Shown: positions 16,201 to 26,113, counted from the first letter of the stretch. The stretch is 64,000 nucleotides of DNA from Marixanthomonas spongiae (GCF_003095375.1 NZ_QEHR01000004.1:1-64000); one strand, 5' to 3'. The notes: generated by a model from the letters alone, not told the origin. A program made the numbers and translations.

Positions 16201-16275
16201 ATGACGTAATACTTGTTTCATTTTTATGAAATGGAAATTAGTTTCATAATCATTTTGTTCTATGTTTTACGTCAT
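16201..16275. repeat. Perfect 9-base inverted repeat in an intergenic region
   Basis: ATGACGTAA (16201-16209) and TTACGTCAT (16267-16275) are exact inverted copies 57 bases apart. The space contains a smaller hairpin (TTTCAT with ATGAAA) and a second GTTTCAT. They lie in the 257-base gap before the acyltransferase gene; no ORF is visible there. Confidence 0.35.
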
Positions 16276-16357
16276 TCAGTTCTAAGTCAAATTTAGGTTT
16301 CTATACGGATAATCATAAAATAATTCCGTTTCTGAAAATTTTTGGAAGCGGATTTTT

Positions 16358-16365
16358 TACTTTTG
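16358..16365 (+). promoter_or_regulatory. -7-like element before the acyltransferase
   Basis: TACTTTTG matches TAnnTTTG but lies only 7 bases before the ATG at 16373, implying a nearly leaderless transcript or chance occurrence. Confidence 0.3.
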
Positions 16366-16372
16366 ATACACT

Positions 16373-17125
16373 ATGAAACTACTCTCCAAAATATTGAGCT
16401 ACCCGCTTTCGGTTATTTTTTACCTTTTTTTTGGATTGAATTTAATTGTTTTCCACCCCATACAGTGGGTTTGTTTCAACGTTTTTGGTTACCAAGCCCA
16501 TAAGAGAAGTGTAGATGTCTTCAATTGGTTTATATTAAGGTGTTTGAATATTTTGGGGACCTCTTTCAAAGTTACCATTAACAGCAGCATCCCAAACAAC
16601 GTGCCCATCATCATCGTTTCAAACCACCAAAGCATGTGGGACATCCCGCCCTTGATCTGGTTTTTGCGCAAATACCACCCCAAATTCATCTCCAAGATCG
16701 AATTGGGCAAAGGCATCCCTTCGGTTTCCTATAATTTAAAACGTGGAGGCAGTGTTTTAATAGATCGTAAAAACCCAAGACAGGCCACTGGGGAAATTAT
16801 AAAAATTGCCAAATACGTATCAAAATACAACCGCAGCGTGGTCATTTTCCCTGAAGGAACCCGAAGCAAAGACGGCAACCCGAAACCCTTTCGGAAAACT
16901 GGCTTGCTTACCCTATTTAGAAAAGCACCCGATGCCTATGTGCTTCCGGTGAGCATTAGCCATTCTTGGAAACTGCAAAAACACGGCATGTTCCCTATTC
17001 CATTGGGCGTACGTTTAGAATTAATAGTACATTCTTCTTTAAAAGTTTCAGAACATGAGCCAGATGCCTTAATCGATCTGGTGGAAACGCAGGTAAAATC
17101 GAGTATAACAGTGGATGAGACTTGA
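16373..17125 (+). CDS. 1-acyl-sn-glycerol-3-phosphate acyltransferase (PlsC family)
   Basis: A 250-residue membrane-associated acyltransferase that makes phosphatidic acid or a related acylated lipid. The catalytic HxxxxD is in SNHQSMWDIPPL, and the substrate-binding FPEGTRS is present near residue 163. An N-terminal hydrophobic region (10-40) anchors it. A second, divergent PlsC paralogue is at 39.0 kb; this one has the canonical EGTRS, the other has EGHVP, so they may differ in acceptor. Confidence 0.93.
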   Translation: MKLLSKILSYPLSVIFYLFFGLNLIVFHPIQWVCFNVFGYQAHKRSVDVFNWFILRCLNILGTSFKVTINSSIPNNVPIIIVSNHQSMWDIPPLIWFLRKYHPKFISKIELGKGIPSVSYNLKRGGSVLIDRKNPRQATGEIIKIAKYVSKYNRSVVIFPEGTRSKDGNPKPFRKTGLLTLFRKAPDAYVLPVSISHSWKLQKHGMFPIPLGVRLELIVHSSLKVSEHEPDALIDLVETQVKSSITVDET

Positions 17126-17337
17126 GATGTGAGATTTGAGAGGTTAGAGGTTTAGAAATAAATTTTGTATCAAAGGTGTTTGAGCCTGTCTGCTGGTTTT
17201 TTAGGCAGATGAATTCGAGAGATTTATAAGGATCACTAATTTACCCGCCTGCCAACATCTGTTAAAATTCGGGCAGGTCGTAAATACCTACGCTGGATGC
17301 TGTTAAGGTTGAAAAATGAAATATTTAAGGTAAAACT

Positions 17338-18000
17338 ATGGCTGAAAGATCTTCGGAAATACTCATTAACAACACCATTGCCTTTGTAAAAAAAGAACTG
17401 AAAGATGCCGAAGGCGGTCACGATTGGTTTCATATTGAGCGGGTCTATAAAAATGCGCTGCTTATTTCAGAAACCGAACAAGCGAATGCTCTGGTGGTTG
17501 CCTTGGGAGCGTTGTTGCACGATATCGCCGACTCCAAATTTCACAATGGTGATGAGACAGTTGGACCCAAAAAAGCAGTGGATTTTTTAACTTCGGAAGG
17601 TGTTTCCGAAGAAATTATTGAGCACGTAGTGCAAATAATCAAAAATATTTCATTTAAAGGAGGAAATAAAGAACAAGCCTTTCATTCTAACGAATTAGCA
17701 GTTGTTCAAGATGCCGATCGTTTAGATGCCTTGGGTGCTATTGGCATAGCCCGCACCTTCAATTACGGCGGCTTTAAAAACAGGGCGCTATACGACCCTA
17801 AAATCAAGCCTAATTTAAATATGTCCCCTTCAGAATACAAGGCGTCAACCGCCCCGACCATCAATCACTTTTACGAAAAACTATTGCTTTTAAAAGACCG
17901 AATGAATACTGAAACTGGGCGGCGTATCGCCACAGATAGACATGAGTTTATGGAAACGTTCCTGAAACAGTTTTATGCGGAATGGGAAGGTGAAAAATAA
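17338..18000 (+). CDS. HD domain phosphohydrolase
   Basis: A 220-residue YedJ/HDIG-like phosphohydrolase. It shows the HD-domain metal ligands: a first His in GGHDWFHIERV, the HD pair in ALLHDIADSKF, and the distal Asp in VQDADRLDALGAIG. Such proteins hydrolyse phosphomonoesters or nucleotides, with substrate unknown here. The ATG chosen is the first in frame. It is convergent with the S9 peptidase across a long inverted repeat. Confidence 0.9.
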   Translation: MAERSSEILINNTIAFVKKELKDAEGGHDWFHIERVYKNALLISETEQANALVVALGALLHDIADSKFHNGDETVGPKKAVDFLTSEGVSEEIIEHVVQIIKNISFKGGNKEQAFHSNELAVVQDADRLDALGAIGIARTFNYGGFKNRALYDPKIKPNLNMSPSEYKASTAPTINHFYEKLLLLKDRMNTETGRRIATDRHEFMETFLKQFYAEWEGEK

Positions 18001-18002
18001 AA

Positions 18003-18062
18003 CTCTGTGTTCTCTGTGCCTTCGTGGTGAATAGTTACCACAGAGGCACAAAGGACACAGAG
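18003..18062. repeat. 60-base inverted repeat between convergent genes
   Basis: CTCTGTGT with an adjoining TCTCTGTGCC arm (from 18003) pairs with GGCACA and GGACACAGAG (to 18062), with GTGGT/ACCAC around a short A/T loop. This long imperfect stem resembles intergenic repeats that recur in Bacteroidota genomes, and it lies where both transcripts would need to end. Confidence 0.5.
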
Positions 18063-18112
18063 AAATAAAAACCTATCGAGTTTGATGCTTGATAGATTTG
18101 TAATTTAGTAGT

Positions 18113-20410
18113 TTATCCTTTTACAGGATTTGTCTTCTCGACTTTTAGGTGCTCTGCAAAAAAGCCCATCATGGCTTTGTAAAGGTCCAATCGATTTTCC
18201 TCTTTACCAAATCCGTGACCTTCGTCATACTTAACCATATAAGGTACTTCAACACCTTTTTCCCGTAGCGTTTCCACAATTTGGTCGGCTTCATTGATGT
18301 TTACGCGGGGGTCGTTGGCCCCTTGCACCACAAACAATGGGTTTTTAATCTTATCTACGTGCAAGGCCGGGGAAATTTCGTCCATAATGGCCTTCTCTTC
18401 CGGGATATTGGGGTTGTACCAGATTTTATACAACAGTTCTCGGTATTTTTCCCAATATGGTGGAATGGTTTCCATAAAAGTGCTCAAATTGCTTACTCCT
18501 ACATAATCCACGCCACAGGCGTATTTATCAGGGGTTTTGGTCATTCCGCGCAACACGGCATATCCGCCGTGGCTACCGCCATAAATGGCAACCCGGTCTT
18601 TGTCCACCCAACCTTGTTCAATTACATAATCCACGCCATCTTCTACATCGTCCATCGCTTTACGGCCTATTTGCCCAAAACCGGCTTTTAAAAACTTTTT
18701 ACCGTACCCTCCGGAAATCCTAAAATTAACGTGCAAGGTTGCGTATCCACGGCTGGCAAACAATTGTGCTTCTGGGTTAAAGCCCCAATTATCTCGAATA
18801 CCTTGTGGTCCACCATGCGGATTTACAATTAAAGGCAGTTTTTGTCCCTTTTTATAATCACTCGGCAATGTAATATATCCGTGGATGGTAAGCCCATCAC
18901 GGCTTTTAAAGGTTATGGGCTTCATATTGGCCATATCTTCGGCTTTAAGCTGTGGCAATAGCTTGTATAACAATGTCACGCTATCCTTTTCTACATCGTA
19001 CAGGTAGTATTCCCCTACAATTTTATCACTGGTAACAGCTACCATATACTTGGACTCATCATCGGTTTTGCCAACCGTGAAAAACTGCTTGTCGCCAAAT
19101 TCTTTTTGAAGTCGGTTATAGATTTTTTTATAGGTATCGCTTACTGGAACAACTACAGATTTTTCGCCAGTATAGCTGAAATAGTCTATTTCGTAATTGC
19201 GTTTTCTGGAAAGCGATATCCCAGAAACATCAAATGTATCATTGCTGAAAACCGTTTTTATTTTTTTGTCCTTCTTTAGGTCATACAATTGGATTTCGAT
19301 TTTATCACCATCCAGATTGGAAACCACGTAAGCATCATCTGGGTTTTCGGTATTTGGATTGAACGAAGAAATGCCAAATGTATCGCCAAACTCGGTAAGC
19401 TTTACTTGTTTAAATTCGCCATCGATCTTGTAGAGCAACTCCGTTTTAACCCCGTCCACAATGCGGGTAATGGCGCGTAAATTGCCTTTACGGTCAAAAT
19501 TATAACCAGCAACTGGCGGATCACCTTTTTTTACGGTGTACAACTTGGTCACCTCGCCTGTATTGATATTAAGGCGGTAAGGTTCTTCCTGTTGAGGGTT
19601 TTCCTTGTTCATCTGCACAATCACATAGTCTTCGTCTTCCTTTAACGGTTCGATGATGTTGACCCGGACGCCTTCGAAAGGGGTGAGTTCTTTGTCGTTT
19701 TCGCCGGTAACATCCACGCCATAGACATGGTAGTTTTCATTTCCGCCTTTGTCTTGCAGGTACAGAATACGATCGTTGTTGGCCCAGAAAAAACCTCGAA
19801 TCAAATCTTCACCTTGTTTTTTCAACAAAGTTTCTTTTTGGGTTTCGGTTTCCTTTAAATACAGATCGCGTTCTCCAGATTGACGCCGTTTCATATACGC
19901 AATGTACTTTCCGTTAGGGGAAAGTTGAAACGAAAAGGCTTCGGGGGTTGTAAAATAATCTTCCACCGAATATTTGTAATCGCCGGTTTCCTGTGCCGCG
20001 AGTTTCTCCAGTTCGGCTTCGGTGGATGGCAATGCGGTGTTTCCCGGTTTTTTCTTTTCTGTTTTCGTAAATGTAAGTGGTAGTTCTTGTCCCATTTGTT
20101 GGTAGGTTCCTTTTATGCCATCACCAGTCAACGTGCCTGTGTAGGTCATTTGCAGTTTGGCCGATTTAATGGTTACTTTGTTATCCTGCAAAACTACCGA
20201 ATCGAGTTCGATTCCCGAAGCGCCTTGGGCAGGAACATCCAAGGTTCCTTCGTAACCGTCTTCGGTTGGGGTGATGTTAACAATAAGCTCCAGTTGCATG
20301 CCTTGCACATCCAAAGTCCCGCTATAAGAGCCGTTTAATTTTTGCGCTTGTACCGATGTCCCTAAGCACAGTACCGCCAGTAGAATAATGTGGTTTAAAA
20401 ATGTTTTCAT
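18113..20410 (-). CDS. Secreted S9 family prolyl oligopeptidase-like peptidase
   Basis: A 765-residue exported serine peptidase. A signal peptide (to about residue 22, ending VQAQ) is followed by an unusual N-terminal beta domain of about 110 residues (SGTLDVQGMQLELIVNITP), then a beta-propeller region (about 160-490) and the alpha/beta hydrolase domain with the nucleophile in YGGSHGGYAVL, Asp in GANDPRVN and His in DEGHGFGKEENR. It should cut short peptides in the periplasm. The N-terminal domain is not part of the core family and may bind lipid or protein. Confidence 0.92.
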   Translation of the reverse strand: MKTFLNHIILLAVLCLGTSVQAQKLNGSYSGTLDVQGMQLELIVNITPTEDGYEGTLDVPAQGASGIELDSVVLQDNKVTIKSAKLQMTYTGTLTGDGIKGTYQQMGQELPLTFTKTEKKKPGNTALPSTEAELEKLAAQETGDYKYSVEDYFTTPEAFSFQLSPNGKYIAYMKRRQSGERDLYLKETETQKETLLKKQGEDLIRGFFWANNDRILYLQDKGGNENYHVYGVDVTGENDKELTPFEGVRVNIIEPLKEDEDYVIVQMNKENPQQEEPYRLNINTGEVTKLYTVKKGDPPVAGYNFDRKGNLRAITRIVDGVKTELLYKIDGEFKQVKLTEFGDTFGISSFNPNTENPDDAYVVSNLDGDKIEIQLYDLKKDKKIKTVFSNDTFDVSGISLSRKRNYEIDYFSYTGEKSVVVPVSDTYKKIYNRLQKEFGDKQFFTVGKTDDESKYMVAVTSDKIVGEYYLYDVEKDSVTLLYKLLPQLKAEDMANMKPITFKSRDGLTIHGYITLPSDYKKGQKLPLIVNPHGGPQGIRDNWGFNPEAQLFASRGYATLHVNFRISGGYGKKFLKAGFGQIGRKAMDDVEDGVDYVIEQGWVDKDRVAIYGGSHGGYAVLRGMTKTPDKYACGVDYVGVSNLSTFMETIPPYWEKYRELLYKIWYNPNIPEEKAIMDEISPALHVDKIKNPLFVVQGANDPRVNINEADQIVETLREKGVEVPYMVKYDEGHGFGKEENRLDLYKAMMGFFAEHLKVEKTNPVKG

Positions 20411-20535
20411 GTGTCGTTAGTTTTAAAATAGTAAATTTACTGCTAAATAAAGTATCGTACTAATAAAGTTATGACAATCAAGTGTTTGAACTGAAGCAAG
20501 GGTTAATCTTAAAACCTCACCAAAAACAGTATTTT

Positions 20536-21612
20536 TTAAAACAAACGCATCTGGGGATTTTTAAGTTGAAGGTAATGTTTCCCGTCCAATGCAGGCATTT
20601 TGCTGTTTTTAAGGTATTTTTTTTTGGCGATTTCCATCGTATTTTTAATTTGTGTTGCGATGGTTCCTTCGCCTTTCATGCGCCGTCCCCATTGACTGTC
20701 ATTTAACCTGCCGCCATGGCATTCGGCTATTTGATTGAGAATGCGATCGGCACGGTCTGGGATGGTTTTTCGTGCCCAATCTTCAAAAATAGTAGCTATT
20801 TGCCCGTTAAGCCGTACAATGGTGTACGAAACGTTTTTGGCGCCCAATTCTGAAACTTTTTTAACTAACGGAAGGATTTCATGACTGTTCAACGACGGGA
20901 TAATCGGTGCCATCATCACCCGTACCGGAATTCCGTTTTCTGAAAGCACCTCAACTGCTTTTAAGCGTTGCTTGATACTGGCCGTTCGGGGCTCCAATAA
21001 CCTTCGGGTGGCTTCGGAAAGGGATGTAATGGATATATTTACTGAAATAATATTCAGTTGTGCCATTTCCTTCAGAATATCCAAATCCCGCAACACCAAA
21101 GCGTTTTTCGTGATAATGCCCGTTGGATGTTTCCATTGTAACATGGTTTCCAAGCATTTCCGTGTTATTTCAAGTTTGCGTTCTATGGGTTGATAGCAAT
21201 CGGTATTTCCGCTGAAAATGATAGGGTTGGGTTCCCAAGATTTACTTTTTAATTTTTTATTCAACAGTTCTGGGGCGTTCTTTTTAACCAGAATGGTACG
21301 TTCAAAATCGAGCCCGGCACCATAGCCCCAATATTCATGGCTGTTGCGTGCATAACAATAGACGCAACCGTGTTCACAACCTTGATACGGATTGGCCGAA
21401 TATCCCATTCCCACATCGGGGCTATCTACTTTATTGACAAAAGTTTTAGGAAACACATCAATGTACTTGGTTTTATTGGCATCGGCTTCCTCGCCTTCGG
21501 CTTCGCAGTAGTTTAAAAAGTCGTCCCGAAGTTCGTGGCTTAACTCAAAAAACCGATTGTGAACACGCTTTTGTGCGCCACGACCTTTGATATGATTTTC
21601 AGCATTGGACAT
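20536..21612 (-). CDS. PA0069 family radical SAM protein
   Basis: A 358-residue radical SAM protein. The iron-sulfur motif CEHGCVYC (Cys79, Cys83, Cys86) is intact. The N-terminal NANRFE-like stretch and NPYQGCEHGC followed by YARNSHEYWG match the SplB-like PA0069 group, whose substrate is not established, although it is related to spore photoproduct lyase. It has no operon partner and its promoter is unclear. Confidence 0.9.
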   Translation of the reverse strand: MSNAENHIKGRGAQKRVHNRFFELSHELRDDFLNYCEAEGEEADANKTKYIDVFPKTFVNKVDSPDVGMGYSANPYQGCEHGCVYCYARNSHEYWGYGAGLDFERTILVKKNAPELLNKKLKSKSWEPNPIIFSGNTDCYQPIERKLEITRKCLETMLQWKHPTGIITKNALVLRDLDILKEMAQLNIISVNISITSLSEATRRLLEPRTASIKQRLKAVEVLSENGIPVRVMMAPIIPSLNSHEILPLVKKVSELGAKNVSYTIVRLNGQIATIFEDWARKTIPDRADRILNQIAECHGGRLNDSQWGRRMKGEGTIATQIKNTMEIAKKKYLKNSKMPALDGKHYLQLKNPQMRLF

Positions 21613-21684
21613 AAAAAAACTTTGAAGTGTTTGAATACTTCAAAGTTAATTTATTTAATGGAAATAATCCTTTTTAAATTGGAT

Positions 21685-23514
21685 TTATTCCTTTTTTTCA
21701 ATTGCTTTCTCAAAAACTTTCTTTCCACCCACCACTGGAATTTCAATACTGGTATTATCCAGATCGATAGTCAGTTCTGTACCTGGTTTTGGTAAAAGTG
21801 TGAACTTATTATCGCTTGAAAAAATCATCAACCCAATTTGCTGTCCGGCCGGAATTACTTGGTCGTCCGGGATAAGGTTGAAGGACATTTCATAAAACTT
21901 GCCCGGTTTTAAGGGCTCGCTTTCAGTAAGGGATTTATAGTTCTGCGGGTCGGCCCAACCTCTGGTGATGATATTGTCGGTCATTTTAGCGTTCTTTTCT
22001 TTATTCCATGGCAAGGAAACCATCCAAACCGAAAGATTTGCCGCCGGCTTGCTGCTCGCCAACTTTATATTTAGGGTTGATAGCCCCGAAAGATGGATAT
22101 CTTCTTTTAAAACAGGCGTTACAAATAATAATCGATGGTTAGAACTTGGCAGTTGCGCCAATGAATCTCCAGAAAGTGTGTAATCATCTATCAAAGTTTG
22201 CTTGCCTTGGTTTTTTACTTTTTTGCTTGTTAAAGCTCCTGTTTTAAGACCGTCTTTTTGTAAAAACAAGGTAACATCTTTAGCTTCCGGATTTGGGTAA
22301 TTAGCATAAGCTGTTGGGTCGTCGTTTTTATCATTTTCACGAACAATGTAGGCTTTCGGGCCTTTTTCGGCTCCATTGTCAATCCCGAAAAGGTATTTGG
22401 TAAACCAACGGTTCATCATCGATAATGGTGGCGGGCCACCATGACCGTATTGATGGTAATAGATTTTAACAGGCAGCCCCATTTCTTCCGCCTTTTTATA
22501 AATACGGTAACTGTGCTCGGGCATTACGTTCCAATCGTTAAAGCCGTGCGACATAAACAAGGCGGCTTTCATGGGTTTCATATCGTTTAGATAATCACGT
22601 CCAGCCCAGAATTCATTATAATCACCGGTTTTACGATCAATGCCGTTTCTTATTTCGGTATCACGATACACAGAATCGGCATACGCCCGCTTCGATTCGT
22701 CGCCGCTATGGATAAAGTTGTACAGCACATCCACATCTTCACCCAAATAACCACCGGGCGAACGCACCAGCCCATTCGACCTATAATAATGGTAATATGA
22801 GGTGTTTGGTGCAACAGGGATAATCGCTTCTAAGCCTTCAACGCCTGTGGTTGCAGCTGCAAGTGGCAATGTTCCATTGTATGAAGTTCCCGTCATACCT
22901 ACTTTCCCTGTGGCCCAATAGGCTTTTACTTCTTCATCACCATAAGGCGTTGTGTATCCTTTTGCTCGGCCGTTAAGCCAATCGATCACCGCTTTTGGGG
23001 CTAATGATTCATTCTCGCCACCCACGGTTGGCGATCCTTGTGAAAGTCCCGTTCCCGGTGATGAGGAATGTACCACGATAAATCCTCTTGGCACCCACTT
23101 TTTTATCTTTGAATTCGAAATAATAGGTCGCTCGCCCCTTCTGGTAACCGAAGGATGTACGATTTCTTTTCCGGTAGCTCCCAATTCATGGTACACATCG
23201 TGAAAAGCACCCTCAACATTTGGGGCCACACCAGCAAAATACGGACTCGACTCATAGATAACAGGTAATTTCAACCCTTGGGTTTCGGTTTGTTGGGGCC
23301 GTGTTACCGCGACGTGCATGCGATCTGGTTTGTTATCGCCATCGGTATCGAAGGTGGTTTCGACCCAAAGGTCTTCCCGAATCCAGTCTTTTGGATCATT
23401 AAAAGCCGGAACCACCTGTGCTTCGCCGTCTTTAAATATGGGTTTTGCTTTTTCTTGGGCAGTCAAGGAAATCGTGACGGTCCAAATAATAAAAAAGAGG
23501 ATGTGTTTTTTCAT
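21685..23514 (-). CDS. Secreted CocE/NonD-type X-Pro dipeptidyl-peptidase (S15)
   Basis: A 609-residue exported hydrolase. Signal peptide MKKHILFFIIWTVTISLTAQ; alpha/beta hydrolase core with the nucleophile Ser in GMTGTSYNGTLPL, acid in GFNDWNVMPEH and His in HQYGHGGPPP; and a C-terminal jelly-roll domain (about 400-609, LSGLSTLNIKLASSKPAANL) typical of CocE-like esterase/peptidases. Likely trims X-Pro dipeptides in the periplasm, complementing the S9 peptidase nearby. Not in an operon with it (the radical SAM gene lies between). Confidence 0.9.
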   Translation of the reverse strand: MKKHILFFIIWTVTISLTAQEKAKPIFKDGEAQVVPAFNDPKDWIREDLWVETTFDTDGDNKPDRMHVAVTRPQQTETQGLKLPVIYESSPYFAGVAPNVEGAFHDVYHELGATGKEIVHPSVTRRGERPIISNSKIKKWVPRGFIVVHSSSPGTGLSQGSPTVGGENESLAPKAVIDWLNGRAKGYTTPYGDEEVKAYWATGKVGMTGTSYNGTLPLAAATTGVEGLEAIIPVAPNTSYYHYYRSNGLVRSPGGYLGEDVDVLYNFIHSGDESKRAYADSVYRDTEIRNGIDRKTGDYNEFWAGRDYLNDMKPMKAALFMSHGFNDWNVMPEHSYRIYKKAEEMGLPVKIYYHQYGHGGPPPLSMMNRWFTKYLFGIDNGAEKGPKAYIVRENDKNDDPTAYANYPNPEAKDVTLFLQKDGLKTGALTSKKVKNQGKQTLIDDYTLSGDSLAQLPSSNHRLLFVTPVLKEDIHLSGLSTLNIKLASSKPAANLSVWMVSLPWNKEKNAKMTDNIITRGWADPQNYKSLTESEPLKPGKFYEMSFNLIPDDQVIPAGQQIGLMIFSSDNKFTLLPKPGTELTIDLDNTSIEIPVVGGKKVFEKAIEKKE

Positions 23515-23599
23515 TGTATTACAATTTTAGCTTTGTAAAATATTTCAAAAAAATGCTTTTTAATAAAAGAGTGGGTAATCAGTACCGGAGTCTTCGATA

Positions 23600-23645
23600 C
23601 ACTTCGACACGCCTGTCTACGACAAGGCAAGCTCAGCACAACGCA
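23600..23645. repeat. Intergenic repeat with internal palindrome
   Basis: A stretch resembling the widely dispersed CTTCGACA-AGCTCAGC repeat of Bacteroidota, but interrupted by about 20 bases containing a GCCT-TACG-AGGC-like palindrome. It lies between two minus-strand genes and may be a decayed transcription-end signal. Confidence 0.35.
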
Positions 23646-23730
23646 ATTTTCGTTTAATTTACAAAACTGCTTTTGTTTCTAACCCAATGAGAAACGGAAC
23701 TCACTCAGATACCTTTATTTTCACTTTCCG

Positions 23731-24513
23731 TTATTGCCCCGGGAAATTCGGTTTGCGTTTTTCCAGAAAGGCGCTGGTTCCTTCTTTAAAATCGGCGGTG
23801 CCAAAGCATTTCCCGAATTCGGTTATTTCGGTTTCAAAACCATTTTCGCCTTCTTCAAATCCGGCGTTGATCGAGGCAATGGCCGAGGCTATCGCTACCG
23901 ATGAGTTTTTCATGATTTTTCCAGCAATTTTTTCGGCTAACTCCATGAGCTCTTCTTGCGAGGTAACATGGTTCACCAATCCGTACTCCAATGCTTGTGC
24001 AGCGTCGATCATTCCAGCGGTCATAATCAGTTCCATCGCACGGCCTTTTCCTACCAATTGTGGTAAGCGCTGTGTACCACCGTAACCAGGAATTACACCT
24101 AATGAAACTTCCGGAAGGCCCATTTTAGCATTGTCGCTGGCTATCCTGAAATGTGCGGCCATCGCCAGTTCCAATCCACCGCCTAATGCAAAACCGTTTA
24201 TCACGGCGATTACAGGAGTGGACAGATGTGCCACAAAATCGAACAGCTTCGCTTGTCCTTTTGCAGCCAGTTGTTGCCCTTGAGCCACCGAATAGTCGGC
24301 AAATTCGCTGATGTCGGCCCCAGCAACAAAAGCTTTTTCACCGCTTCCAGTAATAAAAATCACTTTGGTGTCAACATCATCTTCTGCTGTTTTAAAAGCT
24401 TGATGAAGTTCCTGAATGGTATCTTGGTTAAGTGCATTCAGTTTTTTGGGGCGATCAATGGTGATTGTTGTAATCCCGCTGTCGTGTTCGTAGGTAATGT
24501 TTTCAAAATTCAT
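23731..24513 (-). CDS. Enoyl-CoA hydratase/isomerase family protein (crotonase)
   Basis: A 260-residue crotonase-fold enzyme for fatty-acid or butanoate metabolism. The oxyanion-hole segments GSGEKAFVAGADISEF and NGFALGGGLELAMAAHF are present, as are the two catalytic acids (Glu in GGGLELA and Glu in KMGLPEVSLG) expected for hydratase activity. It has a -7 element TATTTTTG (24549-24556) upstream. It is transcribed next to, but separate from, the histidine kinase. Confidence 0.93.
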   Translation of the reverse strand: MNFENITYEHDSGITTITIDRPKKLNALNQDTIQELHQAFKTAEDDVDTKVIFITGSGEKAFVAGADISEFADYSVAQGQQLAAKGQAKLFDFVAHLSTPVIAVINGFALGGGLELAMAAHFRIASDNAKMGLPEVSLGVIPGYGGTQRLPQLVGKGRAMELIMTAGMIDAAQALEYGLVNHVTSQEELMELAEKIAGKIMKNSSVAIASAIASINAGFEEGENGFETEITEFGKCFGTADFKEGTSAFLEKRKPNFPGQ

Positions 24514-24548
24514 GGTAAAGTTTTCTTTTTCCGGTTTTTTTGTTAGCG

Positions 24549-24556
24549 CAAAAATA
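24549..24556 (-). promoter_or_regulatory. -7 promoter element of the crotonase gene
   Basis: The minus strand reads TATTTTTG (TAnnTTTG), 36 bases before the start codon. Confidence 0.4.
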
Positions 24557-24565
24557 CGAAAATGG

Positions 24566-26026
24566 CTATGAATGTCTTCTAAACCGAACAGTAAAAGTAG
24601 CGCCCTCTCCTTCTTCAGAGTTCAAGGTTATGGTGCCACCATACGTTTCCACGATGTTTTTTACCATTGCCAAGCCCAATCCCATCCCACTGTTTTTGGT
24701 GGTGAATTTAGGTTCAAACACTTTTTCTTTGTTTTTTTCTGAAATGCCCGGTCCGTTATCGCAAATGCGGATGCATACCTTTTGGCCTTCTGAAGCAACA
24801 ACCACTTTAACGTGTGGACTTTCCGGCTTGTGTTGCTCTATTGCCTGAATGCTGTTTTTTACTAAATTGGTCACAATGCGTATGAGCTGTGTTCGGTCCC
24901 ATTTAGCGATGATCTCTTCTTCTTCGGAATGAAACTCAATATAATCTTCGTTAAAGATATCGAGTGCCAATTTGGTTATTTTAACCACATTGAGTGTTTC
25001 ATCTTGTTGAGCGGGCATTTTTGCATAGTTTGAAAACGCTTCGGCAATCGAGCTCATGGTATCGATTTGCTGAATGAGCGTCTTGCTGTATTCGTCCAAC
25101 CGTGCTTCGATATCTGGGTCGTCTTGGTTAAATTTCCGCTGAAAGCTCTGTACCGTCAACCGCATGGGCGTCAAAGGGTTTTTAATCTCGTGCGCCACCT
25201 GTTTGGCCATTTCGCGCCAAGCTGCCTCGCGTTCGCTGGTGGCCAACTGGGCGGCACTGTTTTCCAGCTCCTCGATCATCCCGTTGTAGGCATTGACCAA
25301 GGTGGAAATTTCTTCGGTAGTAGAGTCGATCACTATTTTTTGGTTGCGTTTGTTCAAGCGGGTATCGGTTATTTTCTCACTAATGGTGTTCAATGATCTT
25401 GTAATGTATTTTGAAAGGAAATACGCCAAGGCAATGGCGATCAACAACATTAAAAAATAAGCCATCCCCAAACGGGTAAGGTTTTGTTTCAGTTCTTTTT
25501 TTATAAAACCGTCGTCTTCAATGTACGGCAGGTTCAAAATGGCCAGGGGCTTGAAATATTTATCGGTTATATAGGAATAAGACGATTGGAACTCCTGTCC
25601 ATCCTCGGTAAAGTTTTTCACAAAATGTTTATCGGGCGAGTTGCGGAGGGCCCGTAAGGCAGAATCGGGCATTTTTTGATTGGCAGTATCCTTTAAAAAA
25701 GAGGCTTTGGAAGATTTTAAAAGGTTTCCGTCCAGATCGTACAGATAAATTTGAAGGTTATGTATCTCCTTGATTTCGTATATTTTATCTTTAAAAATAA
25801 GCGGGATTTTATCGGTTTCAACCGGGTAGGTGGTCTCCCTTAATACATAATTAATGTTTTCCCTGATGGCGGTTTCCTTGCGCTCCAGACGGTCCCGATG
25901 GTAATCTGCTGCCTCTTCGCGATACTGGTAAACGGTAACCAACGCTATTAAAATAGACGCGCCTATAACCAGCAAAAGCATGGAAAAGAAAATACGATTG
26001 CGCAACGAATGCCTGAAGATTTTCAT
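24566..26026 (-). CDS. Membrane-bound sensor histidine kinase
   Basis: A 486-residue two-component sensor with two membrane helices (about 14-33 and 188-205) enclosing a 155-residue periplasmic sensor region, then a HAMP-like linker, a dimerisation domain with the phospho-acceptor His279 in AHEIKNPLTPM, and an ATPase domain with N box LVKNSIQAIEQH, G1 DNGPGI and G2 GMGLGLA. The NPLTP variant after the H box is the NtrY-like form. No response regulator lies beside it, so it is an orphan kinase here. The signal is unknown. Confidence 0.93.
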   Translation of the reverse strand: MKIFRHSLRNRIFFSMLLLVIGASILIALVTVYQYREEAADYHRDRLERKETAIRENINYVLRETTYPVETDKIPLIFKDKIYEIKEIHNLQIYLYDLDGNLLKSSKASFLKDTANQKMPDSALRALRNSPDKHFVKNFTEDGQEFQSSYSYITDKYFKPLAILNLPYIEDDGFIKKELKQNLTRLGMAYFLMLLIAIALAYFLSKYITRSLNTISEKITDTRLNKRNQKIVIDSTTEEISTLVNAYNGMIEELENSAAQLATSEREAAWREMAKQVAHEIKNPLTPMRLTVQSFQRKFNQDDPDIEARLDEYSKTLIQQIDTMSSIAEAFSNYAKMPAQQDETLNVVKITKLALDIFNEDYIEFHSEEEEIIAKWDRTQLIRIVTNLVKNSIQAIEQHKPESPHVKVVVASEGQKVCIRICDNGPGISEKNKEKVFEPKFTTKNSGMGLGLAMVKNIVETYGGTITLNSEEGEGATFTVRFRRHS

Positions 26027-26113
26027 GATTGTTTTTTACAATTGGGAATATAGCAATAATTAAACCAAATTGGGAAAACCAAAAGTATCAATCCACAAAT
26101 TTGATTTTAACTC

